64,000 nucleotides of DNA from Lacibacter sp. H407 (GTDB lineage Bacteria; Bacteroidota; Bacteroidia; Chitinophagales; Chitinophagaceae): positions 558,001-622,000 of the forward strand of contig NZ_JBBKTU010000001.1 of the NCBI RefSeq assembly GCF_037892605.1, written 5' to 3'. This document shows positions 16,777 to 26,291 of the stretch, piece after piece. Position 1 is the first letter of the stretch. Every line of letters begins with the position of its first letter. Under the pieces are notes generated by a model. It had not been told where the DNA came from. It did not search any database and was given only the letters and a program-made list of their open reading frames with translations. The position numbers and the translations under genes were made by a program.

Positions 16777-17724
16777 TTATCGAATCTTGTTTGCAATTAT
16801 TTTCGCATCATCTTGAACAGAGTTGCAACCGGTTGATGTTCCAATCCACCACTTACCTGTTGGCTGATAATATGATACTCCCATGATCGGTGCTTCACCA
16901 TTTCCGCCGGGATTATACTCTGCTACAAACGTACAATTAGTATCATACTTGGTTTGATGCTTTAACCCCAACGTATGCCCAGCTTCGTGTGATGTTGCTT
17001 CCCAGTTGTATTTCTGGTTATAACCAAGCAGTTTTGAAAATACAAAAGCAGGAACTTCTAACCCCCAGGAAATGCAATCAAGATATGCAACACCGCCTGC
17101 AGATCCATACCATGCACTGTTTTCAGTAATGATAATACGTTGCCTTTTAGCAGCACTTGCAGCAAAATAAACTGTTGAATCAGCTGTTACCGTAATTGTT
17201 GGAAAAGCTGCATAATCATTCTTTACTTCTGTAAGAATATTCTGAATTTCGATACTTGAAAATCCGGAAGGCGTGCAATAAAAAGTAGTTCCGCCATTCC
17301 AATAAGGTGTTGTTACAGTTTGCCCGTCAAAGTCGAGAAAAATTACCCATGAAGTAGATGTTGTTGGAGGCGGTGGATCAATAACAGTTGTCGTATTAGT
17401 ATCACAGGCGTCGCCTACTCCATTTCCATCGGTATCTTTTTGATCGGGGTTATACGTTTTCGGACAATTATCCATTGAGTCCGGGATGCCGTCCCTATCT
17501 CCATCTCTTCCTTTTACACCTCTGTATGTGGCTTCTGCACTGGCAAAAAACTCGCCCCTGCGCACCTGGTTATAATTTCCTTTCAGAAAATCACAGGTTT
17601 CTGTTTTTCGTGAAGCTGGAGCCGGATTGTTTGTAAGATCGTTTACGGATTCGTCATTAACTGAGTCTTGTTTTTGACAGGCCGTTGCAAGCAACAGCAA
17701 AGAATAGAAGATTACTCTTTTCAT
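16777..17724 (-). CDS. Lipoprotein with thrombospondin type-3 repeats and a zincin metalloprotease domain
   Basis: 315 residues. Lipoprotein signal with the cysteine at residue 16 (LLLLATAC). Near residues 70-110 there are thrombospondin type-3 calcium repeats ([20 protein letters not shown] and [12 protein letters not shown]), then a proline/threonine linker and a catalytic domain with [11 protein letters not shown] around residue 245. This is the extended zinc motif HExxHxxGxxH of metzincin-type peptidases. A following methionine (APIMGVSYY) may supply the Met-turn. It is probably surface-attached. The substrate is unknown and no partner gene is evident. Confidence 0.85.
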   Translation of the reverse strand: MKRVIFYSLLLLATACQKQDSVNDESVNDLTNNPAPASRKTETCDFLKGNYNQVRRGEFFASAEATYRGVKGRDGDRDGIPDSMDNCPKTYNPDQKDTDGNGVGDACDTNTTTVIDPPPPTTSTSWVIFLDFDGQTVTTPYWNGGTTFYCTPSGFSSIEIQNILTEVKNDYAAFPTITVTADSTVYFAASAAKRQRIIITENSAWYGSAGGVAYLDCISWGLEVPAFVFSKLLGYNQKYNWEATSHEAGHTLGLKHQTKYDTNCTFVAEYNPGGNGEAPIMGVSYYQPTGKWWIGTSTGCNSVQDDAKIIANKIR

Positions 17725-18051
17725 AGTGATTGGATTTTAAATTGGATATTCGATTTTATAGTTAATTACCATCTGCAGCAGGCAGCATTTGTCTCCCTGC
17801 TTGTTTCAAATAATTTTTTCGTTTTATGAATTGAAAACATGATGCCAAAGTCAGAAATGTTTTCGTTATTGTCCAAAGCGGATAGAATTTTGTCGTTCGT
17901 AGAGAGCAGCAAAATTGAATTGCTGATACCTACAAAATCCAATCACTGCTTTCAAAGAAAGTGTAAAGTAAATTCATCTGCCAGCACCATAATGTCGAAT
18001 GAGTGCTTAATAAAATGTAGTCAGATCTGGGTGCGGCGTTAGGGTTTCCTA
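17725..18051. other. Intergenic stretch between the zincin lipoprotein and prfA
   Basis: 327 bases. The only open frame here (17839-18042, plus strand) has no recognisable domain or start signal, and I regard it as chance. No terminator hairpin with a T-run is obvious. The part nearest 17724 must hold the promoter of the lipoprotein gene, but no exact TAnnTTTG is visible. Confidence 0.5.
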
Positions 18052-19113
18052 TTATTGAAGAGTAAGCTTTTCTGCATTCTCAGCAAACTGCAGGGCATCA
18101 ATCAATTCATCAATTTCGCCGTTAAGAACAGCGTCTAAATTATATAGTGTAAGACCAATACGATGATCGGTAACACGGCCCTGCGGATAATTATAAGTCC
18201 GGATCTTGGCACTACGATCGCCTGTGCTCACCAAACTTTTTCGTTGCCTGGAAATTTCTTCTTCATGTTTGCGCACCTGTTCTTCATACAATCGGGTACG
18301 CATCATTTGCATCGCCTTTTCACGATTGCCCAACTGTGTACGTTCTGTTTGACAAATTACCACAGTGCCTGTTGGTATATGCGTAAGCATTACTTTGGTT
18401 TCAACTTTATTTACATTCTGTCCACCAGCACCACCACTGCGTGAAGTTTCCATTTTTACATCACTTTCACGCAATTCAAAATCAACTTCCTCAGCCTCGG
18501 GCATTACAGCCACTGTTGCTGCACTCGTATGTACACGACCGCTGGTTTCTGTAGCTGGCACACGTTGTACACGATGTACACCACTTTCAAATTTCATAAT
18601 ACCGTACACATCATCACCAATTACTTCTAATTGTACTTCTTTATACCCACCAACTGTTCCTTCGCTCTCACTCAGTATAGTTGTTTTCCAACCACGACGT
18701 TCACAATACTTCGTGTACATCCGCAACAGATCACCCGCAAACAAGCTGGCTTCATCGCCACCCGTTCCGGCTCGTATTTCAAGGATCGCATTCTTATCAT
18801 CCTGCGGATCTTTCGGAATAAGCAACTGACGAATGTACTTTTCCAACTCCTCTTTCTTTTCTTCTACTGCAGGCAACTCTTCTTTTGCCATTTCACGTAA
18901 CTCCTCATCATTCCCATTCAATGCTTCCCGATAGCTTTTTACATCGTCAAGTGCTGCGAGGTATTCCTTACGTGCACGAACAATTTTTTCAAGACTGCGG
19001 TATTCTTTGCTTAATGCAGAAAATTTCTGGTTGTTCCCAACGATTTCCGGGTTGGTGAGAGCCACGCCCACTTCATCAAATCTTGCCTGTATTGCTTCTA
19101 ACTTATCTAGCAT
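18052..19113 (-). CDS. prfA: Peptide chain release factor 1
   Basis: 353 residues, typical for RF1. The GGQ peptidyl-tRNA hydrolysis motif is intact ([16 protein letters not shown]), and the stop-codon recognition motif reads PAT ([17 protein letters not shown]), the tripeptide that separates RF1 (UAA/UAG) from RF2. The N-terminal coiled-coil domain ([10 protein letters not shown] through [18 protein letters not shown]) is complete. It is divergent from an amidohydrolase gene; an exact -7 box on this strand (19163-19170) would give a leader of about 43 bases. No prmC gene is adjacent. Confidence 0.96.
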   Translation of the reverse strand: MLDKLEAIQARFDEVGVALTNPEIVGNNQKFSALSKEYRSLEKIVRARKEYLAALDDVKSYREALNGNDEELREMAKEELPAVEEKKEELEKYIRQLLIPKDPQDDKNAILEIRAGTGGDEASLFAGDLLRMYTKYCERRGWKTTILSESEGTVGGYKEVQLEVIGDDVYGIMKFESGVHRVQRVPATETSGRVHTSAATVAVMPEAEEVDFELRESDVKMETSRSGGAGGQNVNKVETKVMLTHIPTGTVVICQTERTQLGNREKAMQMMRTRLYEEQVRKHEEEISRQRKSLVSTGDRSAKIRTYNYPQGRVTDHRIGLTLYNLDAVLNGEIDELIDALQFAENAEKLTLQ

Positions 19114-19149
19114 AAATCAATTGGTTCCTGAAAGGGATTTGTTTCGTCT

Positions 19150-19170
19150 TAAATTTGAGCGGCAAATTTA
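19150..19170. promoter_or_regulatory. Overlapping divergent -7 boxes in a perfect inverted repeat
   Basis: TAAATTTG (19150-19157) reads as an exact -7 box for the plus-strand amidohydrolase, and its mirror CAAATTTA (19163-19170) as an exact -7 box for prfA on the minus strand, with five bases between. The predicted start sites overlap, so the two promoters may exclude one another. A TTG lies 16 bases upstream of the minus-strand box; no good -33 is seen for the plus strand. Confidence 0.5.
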
Positions 19171-19183
19171 AATGAATTAACGC

Positions 19184-20359
19184 ATGCAATACAGGAAATT
19201 CAAAGCGGACCGGTTGTTTGATGGATACAGATTCAGAAAAGCAGATGATATTTTGATCACCGATGAAGCAGGTACTGTGCACGATATTGTTCTAATTGCC
19301 GATGCAGGTGACGACATTCAACAACTAAGCGGAATACTTTCACCCGGTTTGATCAATTGTCATTGCCATCTTGAATTGAGCCATTTAAAGAATGTGATTC
19401 CACCTCATACCGGGCTGGTTGATTTTCTTTGTTCGGTTGTCACCAAACGAGGGTTTGATCCCGCCATCATTCAACAGGAAATTGAAAAGGCAGAAGAAGA
19501 AATGTTTAACAACGGCATTGTTGCAGTTGGAGATATAGGTAATACTGCTGATACTGCGTTGGTAAAAAGGAAGAGTAATATCCGTTGGCAAAATTTTGTA
19601 GAAGTATTGGGATTTTATGATGAGAAAGCAGAAACAACCCTCGAGCAATACGGAAAAATTGCAAACGATCTGGAAGATTCACTGCATACATCACACATCG
19701 CACACCGTACTTCACTTGTTCCGCATGCACCTTACAGTGTGTCAGCGAAAACATTTCAATTGATCAATGAAGCTACAAAGGGGAAAATTATTTCCATTCA
19801 TAACCAGGAGAATCCTGCAGAAGATGAATTGTATAAAACTGGTGTTGGAGATTTTCTAAAACTGTTTAACGTTTTTGGTATTGAAACTTCCCCATTTAAC
19901 GTTACCGGCAAAAGCAGTATCCGCTCATATCTTCCTTATTTCAACAATGGACAAACGATTTTTCTAGTTCACAATACATTCATGCCGGAAGAAGATATTG
20001 TGTGGGCAAATGAATATGCAACTGCAAACGGCTTACAGCTTATTTATTGTTTGTGCCCCAATGCAAATCTTTATATCGAAAACAAGACAGCACCTGCAGA
20101 ACTTTTTTTGAAACACAATTGTCAACTTGTACTTGGCACAGACAGTTACAGCAGCAATTGGCAACTGAGTATTGCAAATGAAATCCGGACGTTGTTGCAA
20201 CATACTTCAGTTACTGCAGAACAGGCGTTGCAAATGGCTACTCTTAACGGAGCAAAAGCATTGCATTGGGATGACGCATTGGGAAGTTTTGAAAAAGGAA
20301 AACAACCGGGCGTTGTATTACTGGCTGATGATTTCAGTAGTTCAAAAAGGATCTTGTAA
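19184..20359 (+). CDS. Amidohydrolase superfamily metal-dependent hydrolase
   Basis: 391 residues. The metal ligands of the TIM-barrel amidohydrolase fold are visible in order: HCHLEL near residue 62, LVPHAPYSVS, the histidine in SIHNQENPAEDE, LVHNTFMPEED and the aspartate in LGTDSYSSN. The NCHCHLELSHL opening and the HxH...H...H...D set resemble the cytosine/guanine deaminase and aminofutalosine deaminase group. No menaquinone-futalosine genes are near, so the substrate cannot be named; deamination of a nucleobase-like compound is the best guess. It is divergent from prfA with a shared promoter region. Confidence 0.8.
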   Translation: MQYRKFKADRLFDGYRFRKADDILITDEAGTVHDIVLIADAGDDIQQLSGILSPGLINCHCHLELSHLKNVIPPHTGLVDFLCSVVTKRGFDPAIIQQEIEKAEEEMFNNGIVAVGDIGNTADTALVKRKSNIRWQNFVEVLGFYDEKAETTLEQYGKIANDLEDSLHTSHIAHRTSLVPHAPYSVSAKTFQLINEATKGKIISIHNQENPAEDELYKTGVGDFLKLFNVFGIETSPFNVTGKSSIRSYLPYFNNGQTIFLVHNTFMPEEDIVWANEYATANGLQLIYCLCPNANLYIENKTAPAELFLKHNCQLVLGTDSYSSNWQLSIANEIRTLLQHTSVTAEQALQMATLNGAKALHWDDALGSFEKGKQPGVVLLADDFSSSKRIL

Positions 20360-20360
20360 C

Positions 20361-20396
20361 ACCTCACCCTCAATCCCTCTCCAAAAGAGAGGAAGG
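20361..20396. repeat. Dispersed CCTCACCCT/CCTCTCC-type intergenic repeat
   Basis: The sequence starting ACCTCACCCTCAATCCCTCT contains a six-pair hairpin, CCTCTC (20376-20381) with GAGAGG (20387-20392). From memory, sequences of this kind recur between genes in many Bacteroidota genomes. It lies between two convergent genes and may help to end transcription, although there is no T-run. Confidence 0.4.
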
Positions 20397-20474
20397 TCAA
20401 TCTTTTACTTTCAATCAACTCTTTCAGCTAAGCATTTCAGCGAATCCTTAACTACTCAGCTTTCAGCACTCATC

Positions 20475-21215
20475 TCACGGCTCCATGATTTGCTGCAATA
20501 CTTGTAACGTTTTCATTTTACTAAACTCCGGCAAGTGCAACATGTAATAGGTTTCCATTGCTTCGAGCAGTTCACGGCGCTGCAAATGATTCATGGGAAT
20601 TTCATTTAACTCATGCGGCTGCATGGCTTTTAACAACTCACTGATGAGCGATGCGGGTTGTCCTTCGATATAGTAAACATGTTGCGGATAAGCGGAGACA
20701 AAATTCCCTTCCTGCAGATCAAGAATTGTACAGTTGATCGCATCTTCTGTATTCATTTGAAAGCCGAAGAAGTTGGTAAGATGTAATGAAAAATACAAAG
20801 GAAAATTAGCAGTTACTCTTGCATCAGCTCTGTCTAACTGCATCAACGATTCCTCTACAAAATAAAACAGATCAGGATTGTTCTCGGGTTGCTTCACACA
20901 TTTCTGCAACAGCTCCATCATGTACAACAGTACACTGCTCTTCATTACATCTGCAAACAATTCTTCATACAAAAAACTCCACTTGAATTCTTTGATGCGT
21001 TGCAGATTCTTAAGATCATGATGATAAACGATCAATTCAAGAACTGCACCGGGCTGAAAATAATTTGCTTTGCCGCCACCCTTCTTACTTGCCTTTCGCA
21101 CACCCTGTACAATATAACTCTGCAGCCCGTAAAGTTCTGTATAAGCTGCAACAATTAAACTTGTTTCACCATACTTTACAGTACGCAGTATAACAGCTTT
21201 CGTTTTATGTAACAC
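20475..21215 (-). CDS. recO: DNA repair protein RecO
   Basis: About 246 residues. The frame begins upstream with TTG at 21230, but the family normally starts (M)LHKTKAVILRTVKYGETSLI, which points to the GTG at 21215. An N-terminal OB-fold is followed by a helical domain; the Bacteroidota-type RecO lacks the four-cysteine zinc module, and no CxxC pair is seen here. RecO mediates loading of RecA onto SSB-coated DNA together with RecR. It lies 20 bases after the porZ-like gene, so the two are probably co-transcribed. Confidence 0.9.
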   Translation of the reverse strand: MLHKTKAVILRTVKYGETSLIVAAYTELYGLQSYIVQGVRKASKKGGGKANYFQPGAVLELIVYHHDLKNLQRIKEFKWSFLYEELFADVMKSSVLLYMMELLQKCVKQPENNPDLFYFVEESLMQLDRADARVTANFPLYFSLHLTNFFGFQMNTEDAINCTILDLQEGNFVSAYPQHVYYIEGQPASLISELLKAMQPHELNEIPMNHLQRRELLEAMETYYMLHLPEFSKMKTLQVLQQIMEP

Positions 21216-21235
21216 TTCACTCAACAGCAAAAAAA

Positions 21236-23536
21236 TTATTTGATGAATACAATTTTACCCACTTGTTTCTCGGCTCCAAATTCATCTTTTGCCAATACAA
21301 GATAAACGCCGCTTGATGCCCGCTGATTCCTGTAATCTCTTCCATTCCAGACAGCTTGTCCGCCTAATGACCTTGTTTGAAAAACCAATCGTCCGTTTAA
21401 CTCAATAATTTTTACAATTGAATTTTCCGGCAAACCACGAATACCAATAGTGCCATTATAACCAGGCGGAACGGGACTTGGGAAAACAATCACTTTATCA
21501 GGATTTTCACTTGCTTCGGTTGCCCCACCCCGGTAGCTGCAAATGCCATTGAAGGTTGAGAAATATACTTCGCCGGTTTTTGGATCAATTGCGATGCGAA
21601 TAATTTCATTACTTAACAACGGGCTGTTCTCAGCAGTAAACCGTTGCAATACTTTTTCGCCATCGGCACTGATCAGCCAAACTCCATTGCGTGTGCCTAC
21701 CCATTTACGATTGGCTGCATCAACAGCTAATGCACGCACATCTTCATTCTCAAATAAAAATCCTGCAAAATTATCCTGTTGAACAACCGGCTGAAATGCT
21801 TCGCAACCGTTGGATGTAAACACATCTGCCGGGCATTGAATAATAGCAATTCCTTTATCGGTTCCAAACCAGATAAATCCATCTTTATCTTTTACCATAC
21901 AGTTCACTGCATTGCTTGGTAAATTTCCATTCCCCCTGCCTGCCTGCAACCATTTCCATCTGTCATCACCTGTATTATCAATCGATGCACCATGATTGTA
22001 ACAAAACACACCGTTCCCTTGCGGCACCTGTATCCATTTTTGATCAGCATCATCGATCAACACAGCACCCACCATGTTATCCTGAATTAAAAAAGGCACA
22101 CGAAACGATTGCCAGCTACCATCTGCTTTCTTTACCAAAAAATTGTTGCTGCCGCCAAAATTGCTGATCCATAAATTATTCTCTTTGTCAAACGCCATTC
22201 CACCAACACGATAATTATTAGGATCGCCAATGGCGACATTCAATGGTGAATTCTGTTTGTACACTTTAAACTGTGCAGCACTTGTAAATTCAATTAATCC
22301 ACCTCCAAACGAACCGGCGTAGATCACATCATTTCGTGGATCAACTGCGATACTGATAATATCGAAGATGGTATCCATCCACGGAAGTGTGAAGCGATTG
22401 TAATCTTTCCATTCATTATTTGTAAACGTGAAAAAACCGGAACCATTGAATTGATAATTCCAAGCATCATTAATACTTCCGCCGGCTACGTACAATGTGT
22501 TTTTGTAAAACAACATCTCTCCATCTAAACGACCGTAGGGTGAATTGATCGCATAACGTTCAAACAGGTTTGATTCTGCTTTTACCAATCCTTTTTCCAG
22601 ATCGGCGATCCATATTTCATTGCCGCTTTTTACTGCATGCATCGGATAGCGTAGTTCCGCATTATTTTGTAAAACTGCGGTTATTGTGCCGCTTGAATTC
22701 AACACTACAACACGTCGTTCAATCCATCCAAAACGTTCTTCACTAATCAGCAATGAACCATCGCTTGCATTGACGGTTTCCCAACGCCAGTCATCATTAT
22801 AGATTAATTGCCATGAAGTTCCATTGAATGAATAAAGTCTGTTAAGTATTCTTGCAACAACTGTGTTCTGCACAACAAAAACTTGTTGCACAGCACCAGT
22901 CGGCAAACCATTTGTACCGCTGACCAAACTCCAGTTACGATAGTCGTTTAAATTTGCAACTGTTTGATTCGCTATTTTTAAACCTTCGTCGGTTGCAGCA
23001 AAAAATTGAGTGGAAGTTGCAGCAAACCCATTCACTTTAACATTGCTTCCATTATTGCCGATAATGTATGTGTTACTGATCTCATATTTCTGCAGGTCAA
23101 CTACAATTACACCAAGCCCACTACTGAGATAGGCGTTGTTGCCTGCAAAACTAATATCATAAATTGTTTTATCGCCCGTTGCAGTACTTCGTGCGATATC
23201 CGGAATATTGATCACATCATTCCTATACAATACATCAAGGTTACTGTTGTTGTAAGCGATCAACAACTTGTTTGTGGTTGTGTTGTAATTGAGCGTACGC
23301 ACACCCACATCATTTAATCCGCTTACTTTACTTAATCTTGAAATTTCACCCTCCTTGCGACTTACAACATAAGCACCAAAGTTAGTAGCAGTAAACACAT
23401 GCCCATCGGACAAGGCTACACGCTTCCCTTCCCGGTAATCCATGTGCTCACGCCATTGCCCAACAGGTGCAAGTTGCGCACGGGCATCACAAAAGAAGAT
23501 CAACTGTAAAAACAAAAAACAAAACAGGTAGCGCAT
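21236..23536 (-). CDS. porZ: PorZ-like type IX secretion system protein
   Basis: 766 residues. Signal peptide (ending CDARAQ), then PVGQWREHMDYREGKRVALS, the characteristic opening of the PorZ N-terminal propeller. Two-component-regulator-type propeller blades follow (for example DKDGFIWFGTDKGIAII, AANRKWVGTRNGVWLI). The C-terminal 75 residues form a type A sorting domain (VIVFPSPVPPGYNGTIGIRG, ending ASSGVYLVLAK...KQVGKIVFIK). In Porphyromonas gingivalis PorZ belongs to the cell-surface attachment complex with PorU and PorV and binds A-LPS. An exact -7 box lies 7 bases before the ATG. No other por genes are in the window. Confidence 0.88.
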   Translation of the reverse strand: MRYLFCFLFLQLIFFCDARAQLAPVGQWREHMDYREGKRVALSDGHVFTATNFGAYVVSRKEGEISRLSKVSGLNDVGVRTLNYNTTTNKLLIAYNNSNLDVLYRNDVINIPDIARSTATGDKTIYDISFAGNNAYLSSGLGVIVVDLQKYEISNTYIIGNNGSNVKVNGFAATSTQFFAATDEGLKIANQTVANLNDYRNWSLVSGTNGLPTGAVQQVFVVQNTVVARILNRLYSFNGTSWQLIYNDDWRWETVNASDGSLLISEERFGWIERRVVVLNSSGTITAVLQNNAELRYPMHAVKSGNEIWIADLEKGLVKAESNLFERYAINSPYGRLDGEMLFYKNTLYVAGGSINDAWNYQFNGSGFFTFTNNEWKDYNRFTLPWMDTIFDIISIAVDPRNDVIYAGSFGGGLIEFTSAAQFKVYKQNSPLNVAIGDPNNYRVGGMAFDKENNLWISNFGGSNNFLVKKADGSWQSFRVPFLIQDNMVGAVLIDDADQKWIQVPQGNGVFCYNHGASIDNTGDDRWKWLQAGRGNGNLPSNAVNCMVKDKDGFIWFGTDKGIAIIQCPADVFTSNGCEAFQPVVQQDNFAGFLFENEDVRALAVDAANRKWVGTRNGVWLISADGEKVLQRFTAENSPLLSNEIIRIAIDPKTGEVYFSTFNGICSYRGGATEASENPDKVIVFPSPVPPGYNGTIGIRGLPENSIVKIIELNGRLVFQTRSLGGQAVWNGRDYRNQRASSGVYLVLAKDEFGAEKQVGKIVFIK

Positions 23537-23543
23537 TCGTGTT

Positions 23544-23551
23544 CAAATTTA
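23544..23551 (-). promoter_or_regulatory. Promoter -7 box of the porZ-recO transcript
   Basis: On the minus strand this reads TAAATTTG, an exact match to TAnnTTTG. Its last base is 8 positions before the A of the ATG at 23536, so the predicted transcript has a leader of one base or none. No well-spaced -33 TTTG is present. Confidence 0.45.
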
Positions 23552-23724
23552 GTTTCTTTTCCATCAAGCCGCATAAATCTCCAAACAGCATTGCGAATGA
23601 GAGAGGCTGAAACCCTTCCTGCATGCGGAAAACATGGGAAATACGTAAAATTTTTATGCGCCTGTTCAGTAGGAATGCTGTTTCTTTGCGCTGTTTTCGT
23701 TCAACAAAATCGTATCAACAACGC

Positions 23725-26127
23725 ATGTGGTATAATCTGGGTAAATGGGTGTTGCGCAACAGGCTTCCGTTAATTATCGCCGTTCTTCTTTCTACTGCCG
23801 TGATGACATATTTCGCTTCCAAAGTGGAGCGTAGTTACGACTTTGCAAAAGCTATCCCGGTCGATCATCCGAAGTTTCTTGAATACGAAGCGTTTAAACA
23901 GAAATTTGGTGAGGATGGCAGTTTGCTGGTAATTGGCTTTGAGAAAAAGGAGATGTTTCAGCTTCCCTTTTTTCAAACGTTTGTTGAATTACAGCAACAA
24001 ATTAAAAAGGTTGCTGGTGTTGAAGATGTGTTGAGTTTTAGTGCAGCGGTAAACCTTGTAAAAGATTCAGCTACTGAAAAATTACGAACGAGCACAGTTT
24101 TTCCGGAAAACATACAAACACAAACTGAATTAGATAGCTGCAAAGATGTATTGCTGAATCTTCCTTTTTACAAGGGCTTGTTTTATAATTATGATGCAGG
24201 TGTTTACATGCTTGCTGTACGTTTGAACAGAGAAGTACTGAACTCCAAAAAAAGACAAAGCTCGGTTGATGCAATTGTAAAACTGGTACGCCAGTTCGAA
24301 GCCAAACAAAAGTTGGAAATGCACCTCAGTGGTTTGCCGCATGTGCGTACTGAAATGAGTACTCGTATTGCAGCAGAAATGCAGTTTTTCCTTCTGGGTT
24401 CTGTTTTATTATCAGCGTTGATTCTGTTAGTTTTTTTCCGTTCATTTAGTGCGATGTGGTTGAGCATGGTGGTTGTAATAATCGGAGTAATATGGAGCCT
24501 GGCCACTATGGTATTTTTTGGATATAAGATCACCATCCTGAATGCATTGATCCCGCCGTTGATGGTTGTAATTGGAATTCCGAACTGCGTTTACTTCCTT
24601 AATAAGTTTCATACTGAATTTAAAAAAACGGGAGACAAACATCTTTCGTTGGTAAACATGATGGGGCGCATGGGAATTGTAACCCTGTTTTGCAATATTG
24701 CTGCTGCCATTGGCTTTGCGGTATTTGCCTTGACCAAAAGCCAGATACTCCGTGAGTTCGGAATTGTAGCGGGCATCAACATTATGGTGCTGTTCGTGAT
24801 CTCATTTATACTGATCCCGATTGTATTGAGCTATCTGCCTGCGCCGAAACAACGTCATGTTCGTTACCTCGAAAATGAACGGTTGAACCGCAGCATTATC
24901 CGTATTGAAAACTGGGTGTTCAATCATCCAAAATACATCTACACTGCTACTACAATCATAGTGATTGTTTCATTAATGGGCGTGTTACGATTGAAGAGTG
25001 TTGGCTATATCGTCGACGATCTTCCTAAGAACGATAAACTGTATGTTGATCTGAAGTTTTTTGAACAACATTTTTCCGGGGTAATGCCACTTGAAATTGT
25101 AGTTGACACAAAGCGAAAGCAAGGGGTTACACGAAGCATTCCCAATCTTACAAAAATTGATTCACTTGTTTATTATCTGGAAGGCCGTCCGGAGATTGGA
25201 AAAGCATTGGCCGTAACGGAAGGATTAAAATTTGCACGACAAGCTTATTATGACAACGACAGTAATATGTACGCTGTTCCCAATGAATTTGATCTTGCTT
25301 TTCTTGCACCTTACCTGCGCATGAAAGCCGACAGCAACAGCAAGAACAACAATTTTGTAAAACTGGTTGCCAACTTTGTGGACAGTACACAACAAAAAGC
25401 AAGGATCAGTGTAAATATGGCTGATGTTGGAAGTGATAGCTTGCCAAAAATATTGGCGGCTGTACAACAAAAAGCCGAGGAACTTTTTAACAACGATAGT
25501 ATTGAATATGCAACTCTACTGAACAGCGGTAAAATTGCAACTGCTGATATTGATTCATCAAAACTTCAACGCTCTGCAAATATTCAGTTAACAGGTACCA
25601 GTATCATTTTCGTAGAAGGAAGTCGTTTTATTATCAATGGGTTGAAAGAAAGTATTTTTTGGGCATTCCTGTTAATTGCGTTGTGCATGTTGTATTTGTT
25701 CCGCTCTGCCCGTATTTTATTTTGCTCACTCATACCTAATATTGTTCCACTTGTAATTACAGCCGGTGTAATGGGTTGGGTAGGCATCCCCCTGAAACCT
25801 AGTACAGTATTGGTTTTCAGTGTTGCACTGGGTATTGCTATTGATGTAACCATCCGTTTCCTCATCAATTACAAACAGGAACTGCCGCTGCATAAACATG
25901 ATGTACAGGAAACAGTGAAACAAACCATCCGTCAAACAGGCATCAGTATTATTTATACCTCACTTGTATTAGTTGCCGGCTTCATTATTTTTTGTTTATC
26001 TGATTTTGGAGGAACACAGGCACTTGGCTGGCTTACCTCTCTTACGCTGTTGGTTGCCATGATCACAAACCTGGTTTTATTGCCGGTTTTATTGATCACA
26101 ACGAGTAAAAAACAGACAAAGAAATAG
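23725..26127 (+). CDS. MMPL/RND-family membrane exporter
   Basis: About 800 residues from the ATG at 23725 (MWYNLGKWVLRNRLPLIIAV), preferred over 23623, which would add 34 basic residues before the first helix. The plan is one helix, a periplasmic loop of about 200 residues, five to six helices, then the same again: 12 helices in two pseudo-symmetric halves. Helix 4-like segments contain GIPNCVYFLNKF and ALGIAIDVTIRF, the usual polar positions of the proton relay. MMPL proteins export lipids, hydrophobic compounds or hopanoids. No membrane-fusion partner is adjacent, so the substrate is unknown. Confidence 0.88.
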   Translation: MWYNLGKWVLRNRLPLIIAVLLSTAVMTYFASKVERSYDFAKAIPVDHPKFLEYEAFKQKFGEDGSLLVIGFEKKEMFQLPFFQTFVELQQQIKKVAGVEDVLSFSAAVNLVKDSATEKLRTSTVFPENIQTQTELDSCKDVLLNLPFYKGLFYNYDAGVYMLAVRLNREVLNSKKRQSSVDAIVKLVRQFEAKQKLEMHLSGLPHVRTEMSTRIAAEMQFFLLGSVLLSALILLVFFRSFSAMWLSMVVVIIGVIWSLATMVFFGYKITILNALIPPLMVVIGIPNCVYFLNKFHTEFKKTGDKHLSLVNMMGRMGIVTLFCNIAAAIGFAVFALTKSQILREFGIVAGINIMVLFVISFILIPIVLSYLPAPKQRHVRYLENERLNRSIIRIENWVFNHPKYIYTATTIIVIVSLMGVLRLKSVGYIVDDLPKNDKLYVDLKFFEQHFSGVMPLEIVVDTKRKQGVTRSIPNLTKIDSLVYYLEGRPEIGKALAVTEGLKFARQAYYDNDSNMYAVPNEFDLAFLAPYLRMKADSNSKNNNFVKLVANFVDSTQQKARISVNMADVGSDSLPKILAAVQQKAEELFNNDSIEYATLLNSGKIATADIDSSKLQRSANIQLTGTSIIFVEGSRFIINGLKESIFWAFLLIALCMLYLFRSARILFCSLIPNIVPLVITAGVMGWVGIPLKPSTVLVFSVALGIAIDVTIRFLINYKQELPLHKHDVQETVKQTIRQTGISIIYTSLVLVAGFIIFCLSDFGGTQALGWLTSLTLLVAMITNLVLLPVLLITTSKKQTKK

Positions 26128-26291
26128 TACTGTTTTGTTTATTTTATTATTATTTAACAGACAAGCAACAAAACTGTTAAAAATGTTGTCATTTTACTAT
26201 CTTGTCGCCCCGAAAAACGCCTGCACTGACCGTTTAACCTTGTTTTTAACTTGAAATCGTAATTTTTTAATTTTTAACTAAACACAGAAGT

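Noticed and set aside
17839-18042. 67-codon open frame between the zincin lipoprotein and prfA
   Set aside because: No recognisable domain, signal peptide or start signal; composition looks random.
19184-20359. Assignment of the amidohydrolase to futalosine-pathway menaquinone synthesis
   Set aside because: The metal motifs fit several deaminases, and no other mqn gene is present, so the specific name is not supported.
20172-20507. 111-codon frame overlapping the amidohydrolase end and the repeat
   Set aside because: Out of frame with the amidohydrolase and extends through a non-coding repeat; no motif.
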